The notes under the pieces are model-generated. The model ran no database searches and was not told where the DNA came from. It was given only the letters and a program-made list of their open reading frames with translations. Below, one piece after another: positions 25,611-33,272 of a DNA stretch of 64,000 nucleotides; position 1 is the stretch's first letter; every line of letters begins with the position of its first letter. The DNA is from Coprothermobacter proteolyticus DSM 5265 (GTDB taxonomy: Bacteria; Coprothermobacterota; Coprothermobacteria; Coprothermobacterales; Coprothermobacteraceae): the NCBI RefSeq assembly GCF_000020945.1, contig NC_011295.1:62001-126000 (forward strand), in the 5' to 3' direction. Both the position numbers and the translations under genes were made by a program.

Positions 25611-26933
25611 TTGATTAAGTGGCTGGAAAAACATTTCGATTTTGAATCCCACGGTGCTAATTGGACAGATGAAATCATTGCGGGCTTGACTACGTTTATT
25701 ACCATGGCTTACATTCTTTTTGTTAACCCGAACATTTTGGGTGCAGCTGGCATGCCCAAGGGGGCAGTCCTCATGGCAACAGCCATTGGAGCTGGGATCT
25801 CCACGGTGATGATGGGACTCTATGCTAAACTGCCCTTCGCTTTGGCGCCTGGCATGGGTCTGAATGCTTATTTTGCGTACTCGGTGTGCCAGGGTATGGG
25901 ATTGCCATGGCAGGTGGCACTGGGTGCAGTGTTCATTGACGGCGTGATTTTCTTATTGCTGTCAGTTACCCCAGTTAGGCGCTGGATTGTGCAAGCCATT
26001 CCACTGAGCATCAAACTGGCAGCTTCTGTGGGCATCGGTTTGTTCATTGCCTTCATCGGTATGATCAACTCGGGCATCGTGGTGAAAAACGATGCCACGC
26101 TGGTGGGCTTGGGCAGTGTGACCAGGCCTGAAACACTGCTGGCTTTGGTGGGTTTGATCATCATCGTGGTGCTCATGGCCCTTCGGGTTAAAGGCAACAT
26201 TCTGCTGGGCATTTTGATTACCACATTCATCGGCGTTTTTGTGAAGGGCAGCAGCGGTGTGCCTATTACAAACTTCACCGGCTCGGTGGTGGCATTGCCA
26301 AACTGGGGCGAGCTTTCTCAAACCTTTGGTGCCATGGACGTTGTGGGAGCTCTAAAGTGGGGCTTTGTGTCCATCGTATTCACCTTCACCTTTGTGGACA
26401 TGTTTGACACGCTGGGCACCATTGCCGGCTTAGCTGCTAAGCTGAACATACTTAAAGAGGACGGCAGTTTCGAGGGAGCTGACCGGGCGCTTGTAACTGA
26501 CGCTGTGGGCACCATGGTAGGTGCCGTGGCTGGCACATCCACGGTGACCACCTACGTGGAATCGGCAGCGGGTATCGCTGAAGGTGGCAAAACGGGAGCC
26601 ACTGCCCTTGTAACAGGCATACTGTTCTTGCTTTCGTTGTTTCTTTGGCCTTTGGCAGAAGTGGTGCCTTCTGCAGCCACAGCACCAGCCCTTATCGTTG
26701 TGGGCTTCCTCATGATGGAGCCCATTTTGAAGATTGATTTCTCGGAGCTGACCGAAGCCATACCAGCTTTCATAACCATGATCGCCATGCCGTTCACTTA
26801 CTCTATTGCTAACGGGCTCATTTTTGGTATTCTCAGCTACGTCATCATGAAGCTGTTCACAGGAAAAATAAAAGAGATTCATCCTGTGTTGGCAGTGCTG
26901 GCACTGGTCTTTGTGGTTTACTTGGTCTATTAA
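25611..26933 (+). CDS. adenine/guanine/hypoxanthine permease, AzgA/PbuG-like
   Basis: Proton-coupled purine base importer of the NCS2/AzgA group, 440 residues (normal length), about 12-14 membrane segments. Family motifs are clear: ITMAYILFVNPNILGAAGMP (residues 30-49), ALAPGMGLNAYFAYSV (76-91), TFTFVDMFDTLGTIAGLA and AGTSTVTTYVESAAGIAEGGKTG near residue 310. The TTG start lies 10 nt after GGAAGGAGGT. The upstream guanine-class riboswitch implies that uptake is shut off when guanine or hypoxanthine is plentiful. guaB-guaA, the route to GMP, lies 24 kb away without such an element. Confidence 0.92.
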   Translation: MIKWLEKHFDFESHGANWTDEIIAGLTTFITMAYILFVNPNILGAAGMPKGAVLMATAIGAGISTVMMGLYAKLPFALAPGMGLNAYFAYSVCQGMGLPWQVALGAVFIDGVIFLLLSVTPVRRWIVQAIPLSIKLAASVGIGLFIAFIGMINSGIVVKNDATLVGLGSVTRPETLLALVGLIIIVVLMALRVKGNILLGILITTFIGVFVKGSSGVPITNFTGSVVALPNWGELSQTFGAMDVVGALKWGFVSIVFTFTFVDMFDTLGTIAGLAAKLNILKEDGSFEGADRALVTDAVGTMVGAVAGTSTVTTYVESAAGIAEGGKTGATALVTGILFLLSLFLWPLAEVVPSAATAPALIVVGFLMMEPILKIDFSELTEAIPAFITMIAMPFTYSIANGLIFGILSYVIMKLFTGKIKEIHPVLAVLALVFVVYLVY

Positions 26934-26937
26934 AACG

Positions 26938-27104
26938 CTGTCACCTCTGCTTACTTGACATACGAGCAGTTACGCAAAAAGTTTGTGGCAGAGGGCGGGA
27001 AGTGACATGAGCTGCGACGCACTCCCGCCCGCGAACCGATTCAACCTCCTCCTTTTCGTTTGGAGCCGCACCCAAAAAGAGGACACCCACGGGGCGGCTC
27101 CAAA
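26938..27104. other. GC-rich structured stretch, candidate RNA or 3' end of the permease transcript
   Basis: TGTCAC..CTCTGC (from 26939) can pair with GCAGAG..GTGACA (to 27007). This competes with GGGCGGGA-AGTG (26993-27004) pairing to CACTCCCGCCC (27020-27030). A third hairpin has 11-bp arms at 27059-27069 and 27094-27104 around a 24-nt loop. No T-run follows any of them. The stretch is markedly richer in G+C than its surroundings. No known RNA family was recognised on either strand. Confidence 0.4.
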
Positions 27105-27113
27105 TTAGCCTTG

Positions 27114-27122
27114 TGCTATACT
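27114..27122 (+). promoter_or_regulatory. extended -10 promoter
   Basis: TG-C-TATACT at 27114-27122, about 38 nt before the next start codon. No convincing -35 box, as expected for an extended -10. Confidence 0.5.
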
Positions 27123-27159
27123 AAGGGTAATCGCTCTTCGCAGAAGGAGGTCTTTGACA

Positions 27160-27381
27160 ATGCAACACACGTTTGTGGTGGAGTACTTCCCATACAACGC
27201 TGAAAGCAGCAACGTGGTGGAAGAGGCTTTGAAACTGCCTTATGTGGTGGAAGCAAAAGAAGGCAGGCTTATCATGGTGACCGTGGAAGCTGATTCCTAC
27301 GAGGAAGGCAGGCAAAGGGCTGAAGAGGTTGGAAAAAAGGTGTTCGGCGAAGGTAACATCAGGGTACGCCGAGCTCAATAA
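27160..27381 (+). CDS. small conserved-looking protein of unknown function
   Basis: Soluble protein of 73 residues. The frame is open from a TTG at 27154, but ATG at 27160 sits 8 nt after AGAAGGAGGT and is preferred. Predicted strand-helix-strand-strand-helix-strand order (TFVVEYFP, VVEEALKL, YVVEAKEGRLIMVTVEAD, GRQRAEEVGKKVF, NIRVRR) fits a ferredoxin-like fold. PurS was considered because of size and the nearby purine genes, but its sequence motifs are absent. Probably monocistronic from its own promoter. Confidence 0.6.
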   Translation: MQHTFVVEYFPYNAESSNVVEEALKLPYVVEAKEGRLIMVTVEADSYEEGRQRAEEVGKKVFGEGNIRVRRAQ

Positions 27382-27495
27382 ATAATGGCATAATCACATA
27401 ATAAGAGGCTGAGGAAAGTAAGCTGAAACCAAGAGAGACAGTAAGCATTAAACATGTTTTGTTGTTTTTTGGGGAGGCATTGGTGATTTAGAAAC

Positions 27496-28668
27496 GTGGA
27501 TTTTCGCGATTTGAAAAAGAGGCTGACTGAATTCTCTGTGAGGGCCCCGGGTTCGGAGCAAACTCGCAAACTGCTGGAGCATTTAAAACAGGAGTTTCCT
27601 GGCTATGAGCAGGAGACTGTGGATTTTAAATGCCCTCAGCACAAAGGTTGGTCATGGGGCTCGCTGCTTTTACTGGAGGTGGCAGGGCTTTTCCTACTTC
27701 AGCGCAGGCCTCTTCTGTCTGTGATTCTGGTGGTCATTCCCGCATTACTTCTTTTATGGGAAGAAAACGGCTACGTAAACTGGTCGCGTTTGTTTAGCTT
27801 TACTCGGTGCCAGAACTTGGTGTTGAAAAAGATGCCCGAGCAAAAAGAGGCTGAAGAAAAGGAAAATACAGCTGAGCAGGACTATTCAGTGCCCCATGTG
27901 ATTTTTGTGGTGAACGTGGACAGCCGCGTGGAGGGTTTGTGGGACAGGTTCGACCCAGAGGGTGTGGGCCGTACAGCTTGGCTTAACCTCTCTCTCATGC
28001 TGGCTTCGTTCACTTCTGTGCTCAGTTTTTACTTTCCCATACGCTTTTGGCTCTACCTGGGCCTGGCTCTATCGGTGGTGCTTCTGCTGGAGATGGTGGA
28101 TTTCATTTACCAGGGCTTGTTCCGCCGTTTTTACCCCGGTGCACTGGACAACGGCTCTGGCATGTTGGTATTAAAGCAAATCAGTGACCTACTTGACAAT
28201 GTTCCACACTGGATGCTTTTTGTGGACGGTGGCAACGTTAGTGGTGCAGGCATTGATGCCTTCAAGCGCCGCTACAAGCTACCAAGGAATGTGCTCTTTA
28301 TCACCTTGGAAAGGCCTGGCGCTGGCACAGTAGCAGTAGCAAGGCGCCACGGTTTATGGTCTGCTGTTGGCATGCCCAAGCAGGTGGTGGCATTTCTTAC
28401 AAAGGAAGCTGGCATAAACAATTTCACGGATTTTAGTTACAGGCGCAGTTTGGGAGCTTTTCTGAACTTCCGTGGATGCGCTTCACTTTCCGTGGTGGGT
28501 CAGCTCAGAGGTAAAGAGGAAAGCCAGCTCATGCTCACAGATACTATCGAGTGCATAAGTGATAAGAACATTCAAGAAGCAGGAGCTTTGGTATTAAGGT
28601 TGGTGAATATGATTGAGCAACCAGAAGACAACGAATCCGGCTCTGGAAACACAACAGACTCCAATTAG
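27496..28668 (+). CDS. membrane protein with degenerate M28 peptidase-like domain
   Basis: 390 residues: an N-terminal segment of about 50, membrane spans near 58-88, then an M28-like alpha/beta domain interrupted by two spans near 165-205. GALDNGSGMLVLKQI (about 215) matches the M28 zinc motif around DNGSG, and RNVLFITLERPGAG (about 275) matches the later strand. The other ligands look lost: the usual HYDS appears as NVDS near 137, and the catalytic EE pair appears as VDGGN. It is probably a non-catalytic relative. The GTG start lacks a well-spaced SD (GGGGAGG is 17 nt away). The end overlaps the next gene by 56 bp, so the two are coupled. Confidence 0.62.
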   Translation: MDFRDLKKRLTEFSVRAPGSEQTRKLLEHLKQEFPGYEQETVDFKCPQHKGWSWGSLLLLEVAGLFLLQRRPLLSVILVVIPALLLLWEENGYVNWSRLFSFTRCQNLVLKKMPEQKEAEEKENTAEQDYSVPHVIFVVNVDSRVEGLWDRFDPEGVGRTAWLNLSLMLASFTSVLSFYFPIRFWLYLGLALSVVLLLEMVDFIYQGLFRRFYPGALDNGSGMLVLKQISDLLDNVPHWMLFVDGGNVSGAGIDAFKRRYKLPRNVLFITLERPGAGTVAVARRHGLWSAVGMPKQVVAFLTKEAGINNFTDFSYRRSLGAFLNFRGCASLSVVGQLRGKEESQLMLTDTIECISDKNIQEAGALVLRLVNMIEQPEDNESGSGNTTDSN

Positions 28669-29860
28669 GCGGTATTTAGAGGAGTTCACTCTTCTTACCT
28701 TTGCTTTTTACCCATGGTACGGTAGGTTGGCTGACACCATTACACCCAGTAAATCCTACTGGTTTGACATTCTGTATTTTGTTTGCGTGTTTGCTGTAAT
28801 CGATTACCGACACATTCGCTGGGAAAAGGTTATGCGCTTCGCACCGTTCATGCTGGTTTACTTTTGGAGTAGTGCCATTAACGGTGTGCCTCTGCTCATT
28901 TTCAAGGAGACACTGCGACGTGTGGTTGGTCCATTTGGCATCATGCTTTTTGCCTCAGCTGTGGACTGGGACTACGCAAAACTTAGGAGGTTGCTGATTT
29001 ACATAACTATTAGTGGTTTGCTCATGGGTGGTGTGGCTGGTTACCAAGTGTTAACTAAACAAGCTCCTCAGTCCGAGTGGCTGGATACGGAGCTTGATAC
29101 CGATCGCACCATTATCAGGGTGTGGTCCATTTTCTCCATTCCCACTTACTACAGCATATTTGTGGACATTTCCATTTTGGTGGCATTGGGGCTTTTGCTC
29201 ACCTCGAGTGGTTGGTTTGAACGTTTTGTTTGGGGGTTAAGCTTTTTGGGCTTTTTGTTAGCTCAGCTGCTTACCTATGCTCGGGGCGGTTTGTTGGCTT
29301 CCGCTTTTGGGCTTTTTGTGGCGCTTGCAGTGGAAAGCCTTGTATGGGCTTGCGTGGCCGCTGCAGCGGCGGTCATAGGTGCTTTAACCATTCCTCAGCT
29401 GCGTGATAGACTGCTCACTGCATTTACGTGGGCTTATGTTCAGGAAAGCTCACAACCTGGAGGCAGAATTTACCAGTGGGGAAGGGCATTGGAAAATGTG
29501 GGCATATTAGGCGGTTTCAAAGGTATTAGGCAGCTGCTAATTGGTACGGGCCCTGGTACCTTTGGTACCCAGTCTTCAATCAACTTGGGGCTTCATGGGG
29601 CCCTGCGCATTGACAGTGCCTACTACGCCATTATGGCCGAATATGGGCTTTTGGGTGTGGTGAGTTTCGTTTATTTTGTGGTGAGCACGCTACTGGAAGG
29701 CTTGAAGAAAGTACTTAATACGGAGGATAAAAGGGTTAAACTACTGCTCGCTTGCGTGCTTGGCGCCGTTTCTGCTTGGGCATTCCACGGCCTCACGGAC
29801 AACGTCTTTGATTACTTTTACGTGCTCAGCTGGGTGTTCCCACTTGCGATGGTACTTTAG
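28613..29860 (+). CDS. O-antigen ligase/polymerase-like membrane protein
   Basis: 415-residue polytopic membrane protein with about 10 spans, of the O-antigen ligase (WaaL/Wzy) superfamily. Members transfer or polymerise surface glycans on lipid carriers. The Wzy-C-type motif LLTYARGGLLASAFGL near residue 220 and the large external loop with GTGPGTFGTQSSINLGLHGALRIDSAYYAIMAEYGLLG near 310-350 are seen. The TTG start is inside the preceding gene. The actual acceptor glycan is unknown and no glycosyltransferases are adjacent. Confidence 0.7.
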   Translation: MSNQKTTNPALETQQTPIRRYLEEFTLLTFAFYPWYGRLADTITPSKSYWFDILYFVCVFAVIDYRHIRWEKVMRFAPFMLVYFWSSAINGVPLLIFKETLRRVVGPFGIMLFASAVDWDYAKLRRLLIYITISGLLMGGVAGYQVLTKQAPQSEWLDTELDTDRTIIRVWSIFSIPTYYSIFVDISILVALGLLLTSSGWFERFVWGLSFLGFLLAQLLTYARGGLLASAFGLFVALAVESLVWACVAAAAAVIGALTIPQLRDRLLTAFTWAYVQESSQPGGRIYQWGRALENVGILGGFKGIRQLLIGTGPGTFGTQSSINLGLHGALRIDSAYYAIMAEYGLLGVVSFVYFVVSTLLEGLKKVLNTEDKRVKLLLACVLGAVSAWAFHGLTDNVFDYFYVLSWVFPLAMVL

Positions 29861-30032
29861 AATATTACTAATGAATAAGGCTTTAATAGTCATGCATAAG
29901 GCTTTGGTGGTGGTGTGTGATGCACTTCAAAGCATTGTGCATGATCAAGGTTTTGGGGAGCGTTCCTGGCTTGAGCTCAATAAGTAGGCAGGCACGCTCA
30001 ATGACAGTAAAGTGGAGGGAGGAATACGGGAC

Positions 30033-32027
30033 GTGAGTAATCAATCCTTAAGAGTGAAGATTACAGTAGTTATGGTTGTACTTGTATTCATAACGGCACT
30101 GGGTTTGGGGGGTATTGAAGCTTACCGCATTAGCGGCGACTTTGAAAACTTGGTTGGTCAACAGCTAAAAACACAAACGGAATCAGATTCTAGAGCCATT
30201 TGGGATTTTTTGAAGAACTACGGCAACTTGGCGTCTTATTTAGCTAATACTAATCAGGTTATCATGGCAGCTTCCACCGATGACGTGATGGTCCAGTCCG
30301 ATGTGAGGATGCTTTTTGATGCCATTAGGAAGCAGTACCCAGACATTCTTAACGTGTATGCAGCTTCTAATACTGGTCTAGTCATCATGGAGCCCATGAC
30401 GTCCCTGCCTCCTGAGTACGATGCTACCAGCACAGTGTGGTACCAAAGAGCCATGGCAAACCCCACGGATTTTGTGGTGGTAGAACCTTACAACGAGCCA
30501 GTAAACCAAACACAAGTAATCACAGTAGCAAAAGCCATTTACAGTATGGGCGATTATGTGGGTGTGGTGGGTATTGACATTGAAGCAAGTAAGATTGCCA
30601 GTCAAATGCTGGCATTCACAAATAACATTTCCAAATACCTGCTTAACCGCGATGGTGTAATCATACTTTCTGGTAGCGGTGCATTCGTAAGCTCTGGTAC
30701 GGATCTTTCCAAGGAAGTCTTTTGGAAAGACATGAAAAGTGCCGCCACCAAAGGAAATATGGTAAATTACACCCTCAAGGGTGCAAAGCGTATTGGTTTT
30801 GTGAAACAACTACCCAATGGCTGGTATTTCTTAACTGCCATGCCAGCTTCTGTTATAAGTGCACCCGTGAGGAGTGTCATAAATACTACTATTTTGGTGG
30901 GTTTGGGTGTACTTCTACTAACTGTCATTTTGGGCTACTTTGCTGTACAGAATGTGTTCTTGAAGCCCTTGATGGAGCTTCGCGGTGCCATTGAAGCCAT
31001 CGCGAGCGGTGATTTAACGGTGCGAGCACCTGTTAGGGGTAAAGACGAGCTGGGCCGCATGGCGCAGGGTGTGAACAACATGGTTGAAAGCCTGAATGCA
31101 CTCATTGCGGCAGCTGCTCAAACGGCAGATCGGGTGAATGAGTCTGCAGGCAGCTTAGCAGCTACTTCTCAGGAGACCAGCGCTTCTGTGGAAGAGTTAA
31201 CGGCGCAGAGTAATGAAGTCGCTACCAATGCTGAAATGGCTTACCACGCCATTGAGGATTTTGCAGGCGGTGTGGAACAGGTTTCCGGCACCGCTCAAAG
31301 CATTGCTGCCGATGCTCAGCTGTTGGCTGCGGAGGTAAGCAATGTGAAGGACAACGCACAGGAAGGTGCTCAGAGTTTAGAGCAGGTTGCAGAAGTGGTG
31401 GATATTGCTAACAAGAATACTGATAAGACCAGCGTTATCATGGAACAGTTGGCGAAGGATGCCAGCAGCATCAGTAACATTGTGGAAACAATTGAGCAAA
31501 TTGCTGAGCAAACCAACCTGTTGGCTTTGAATGCTGCCATCGAGGCTGCTCGTGCCGGTGAAGCAGGACGCGGTTTTGCCGTAGTAGCTGACGAGATAAG
31601 GAAGTTGGCGGAAAAGAGTCAAGAGGCTACTCAGAGTATTGCTGACATACTTGGTGGCATTCAAAACAGAACAGCTGAAGCCAGCGGTTCTATGAAGAAC
31701 ACATTGAACGTGGTAAAGTCTGCCTACGAAAGGACAAAGCAAGCCCAGCAAAAATTCAGCGCTATTCTGGACAGCGTGGGTAAAATTGCCAGTACTGCAG
31801 AAGGTTTTGCTGCAAGTGCTGAGGAACTCAGCGCCTCCACTGAGGAATTGAATGCTGCGGTGGATAATGCCGTAGAACCTGTTAGAAGTATTGCCGAGCA
31901 GGTGCGTCAGTTCAGTGATGCCCTAAAGCAGCAGTCCCAGGGTGTATACCAAATTGCGCAGGAGATTTCTTCGTTAGAGCAGTTAGCTGAACAGCTCAAA
32001 GAAGAAGTGGATAAATTCAAGATATAA
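30033..32027 (+). CDS. methyl-accepting chemotaxis protein with extracellular Cache domain
   Basis: Chemoreceptor of 664 residues. TM1 at about 8-28, then a periplasmic/extracellular dCache-type sensor of about 240 residues (VYAASNTGLVIMEPMT, WYQRAMANP, GVVGIDIEASKI). TM2 at about 282-305, a HAMP linker (FLKPLMELRGAIEAIASGDLTVRA), and a cytoplasmic signalling coiled coil with the invariant tip EQTNLLALNAAIEAARAGEAGRGFAVVADEIRKLAE. The frame is open to 30012, but GTG 30033 follows GGAGGGAGG at usable spacing. The tip binds CheW and CheA; a CheW gene lies at 45299. The ligand is unknown; Cache domains often bind amino acids or small acids. Confidence 0.9.
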   Translation: MSNQSLRVKITVVMVVLVFITALGLGGIEAYRISGDFENLVGQQLKTQTESDSRAIWDFLKNYGNLASYLANTNQVIMAASTDDVMVQSDVRMLFDAIRKQYPDILNVYAASNTGLVIMEPMTSLPPEYDATSTVWYQRAMANPTDFVVVEPYNEPVNQTQVITVAKAIYSMGDYVGVVGIDIEASKIASQMLAFTNNISKYLLNRDGVIILSGSGAFVSSGTDLSKEVFWKDMKSAATKGNMVNYTLKGAKRIGFVKQLPNGWYFLTAMPASVISAPVRSVINTTILVGLGVLLLTVILGYFAVQNVFLKPLMELRGAIEAIASGDLTVRAPVRGKDELGRMAQGVNNMVESLNALIAAAAQTADRVNESAGSLAATSQETSASVEELTAQSNEVATNAEMAYHAIEDFAGGVEQVSGTAQSIAADAQLLAAEVSNVKDNAQEGAQSLEQVAEVVDIANKNTDKTSVIMEQLAKDASSISNIVETIEQIAEQTNLLALNAAIEAARAGEAGRGFAVVADEIRKLAEKSQEATQSIADILGGIQNRTAEASGSMKNTLNVVKSAYERTKQAQQKFSAILDSVGKIASTAEGFAASAEELSASTEELNAAVDNAVEPVRSIAEQVRQFSDALKQQSQGVYQIAQEISSLEQLAEQLKEEVDKFKI

Positions 32028-32059
32028 AAGAAACTCTGCTTGTACAGAAGGGCATGTGA

Positions 32060-32102
32060 GAGCAAGAAGGAGGCAAGGAGGTGAAGTGCCTCCTTCTTGC
32101 TC
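32060..32102 (+). terminator. perfect 16-bp hairpin after the chemoreceptor gene
   Basis: Arms GAGCAAGAAGGAGGCA (32060-32075) and its exact complement (32087-32102), with an 11-nt loop. No T-run follows, so it may end transcription inefficiently or protect the 3' end. Confidence 0.6.
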
Positions 32103-32203
32103 GTCAATGTGGCACATGGCTTTTGTGTTTGGTAAATTGTCGTTTCTTTTGCACGTTAGATGTATATTGTTTTTATTCTGCTTTTAGCTAGGCTATCTTT
32201 ATC

Positions 32204-32470
32204 ATGATCCCTGTGACCATATCCATAGTTGTCCGTCAAGGGTATGTGGCATTGCTTATTCCATTCGTGTGGATATTCTTGTCAATGTTTTGGCAGACAA
32301 ATAACTTCATTTTCTCCATCGATTTAATTCCACGGCTATTTTACGGGTCTTATTTTTCTTCTTTCTCAAGCCGAGTTATTAATCTATCCACATCTTTAAT
32401 TTATTTATTTCTTGTCGGCATAGCATGTTACCTTGCAGGCGGTTACATGATAAAAAGAACCGATTTTTAA
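32204..32470 (+). pseudogene. C-terminal remnant of an ABC-2-type permease (likely decayed)
   Basis: The 88-residue frame is hydrophobic throughout, with about two membrane spans (VALLIPFVWIFLSMFW and SLIYLFLVGIACYLAGGYMI). It ends in IKRTDF, the kind of tail seen in ABC-2 permeases where KRxDF closes the last helix. No SD precedes the ATG and a TAG stop lies 12 nt upstream in frame. The region 32103-32520 is visibly richer in A+T than both neighbours. A leftover of a transferred transporter is inferred; a genuine small membrane protein cannot be excluded. Confidence 0.4.
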
Positions 32471-32559
32471 CTGTTTTAGATGCTAAGAAAAAACTTCCCA
32501 GCTCATTTAAAATAGCGCTTAAAATTGTAGGAGTTACCCACAGGAGGTGACATGCTTTT

Positions 32560-33213
32560 ATGAACCACAGAGAACAGTTGGCAAGACAAACATTGGCTGA
32601 TGTTATGAAAAAGCTCTACAGCCGTGGGCTTATTTCTGTTTATGGTGGTAATGCCAGTATGGTGCTGAGTGATGATAATGCGCTCTTGATAACACCGTCT
32701 GGTTTTAACAAAGAAAGCCTCAAAGAAGAAGACTTGGTAAAGGTGGACTTTGCATCGGGTAAAGTGCTGGGAGAAGGTAAGCCCTCCAGCGAACTTAGGA
32801 CTCACCTTGCCATTTACGGCGCCAACAAGGAGGCAAAAGCTGTGGTGCATGCGCACCCTACTACTTTGGTTGGTGTATGCACTGCCGGTTACGATTTTGG
32901 TGTTTACACACCTGAGCAAGCCCTTTTGGTAGGCAAGCCCATGGTTATCAACTTTTGTATGGGGGAAGAGCTGGCGGAGCGCATGTCTGCCTTAGCAGGT
33001 ACATGCCAGGCTGTCGTTGTAAAAAACCACGGCGTGTTTGCTTGGGGACCGACTATTATGGAGGCTTATGCAAAGATAGAAATACTAGAAGAAGCGGCAA
33101 AGATGGTAGTTGCTGGTAATGTTATTATGGGTGGCTTGGGTGTAAGCTCAATCAGTGATGAACAGGTCTTGGACATTCTTAAGAACTACAGACCATCGCA
33201 TAAAAGTCAATGA
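32560..33213 (+). CDS. class II aldolase/adducin family protein (fuculose-phosphate aldolase-like)
   Basis: Zinc-dependent aldolase/epimerase fold of 217 residues, the normal size for L-fuculose-1-phosphate aldolase relatives. Metal ligands are H97 and H99 (HAHP) and H157 (NHGVFAWG), and E78 (SSEL) fits the catalytic acid. YGGNASM replaces the usual GGNxS motif with little change. AGGAGGTGA lies 9 nt before the ATG. It stands alone, so substrate (fuculose-P, rhamnulose-P, methylthioribulose-P) cannot be assigned from context. Confidence 0.85.
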   Translation: MNHREQLARQTLADVMKKLYSRGLISVYGGNASMVLSDDNALLITPSGFNKESLKEEDLVKVDFASGKVLGEGKPSSELRTHLAIYGANKEAKAVVHAHPTTLVGVCTAGYDFGVYTPEQALLVGKPMVINFCMGEELAERMSALAGTCQAVVVKNHGVFAWGPTIMEAYAKIEILEEAAKMVVAGNVIMGGLGVSSISDEQVLDILKNYRPSHKSQ

Positions 33214-33258
33214 TTATCAAAAACGGCTTCAGAAGTGCATCATATTGCGACATTTGGG

Positions 33259-33266
33259 TATATAAA
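33259..33266 (+). promoter_or_regulatory. -10 box of a probable leaderless gene
   Basis: TATATAAA at 33259-33266 contains two overlapping -10 hexamers. The start codon at 33273 lies 6 nt after TATAAA, just where transcription should begin, and there is no SD sequence. Confidence 0.45.
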
Positions 33267-33272
33267 TAAGTA

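Noticed and set aside
27160-27381. Small protein considered as PurS because of size and nearby purine genes
   Set aside because: The PurS motifs around DPQG and the conserved C-terminus are not present, and no purQ or purL is adjacent.
29871-29987. 38-codon frame (MNKALIVMHKALVVV...) between the O-antigen-ligase-like gene and the chemoreceptor
   Set aside because: No SD sequence, no recognisable product, and it includes a short internal direct repeat (ATAAGGCTTT) that may explain the open frame.
32109-32124. TGGCAC followed by ATGGCTTTTG, considered as a third sigma-54 promoter
   Set aside because: The -24 half matches, but the -12 GC is absent at the required spacing.
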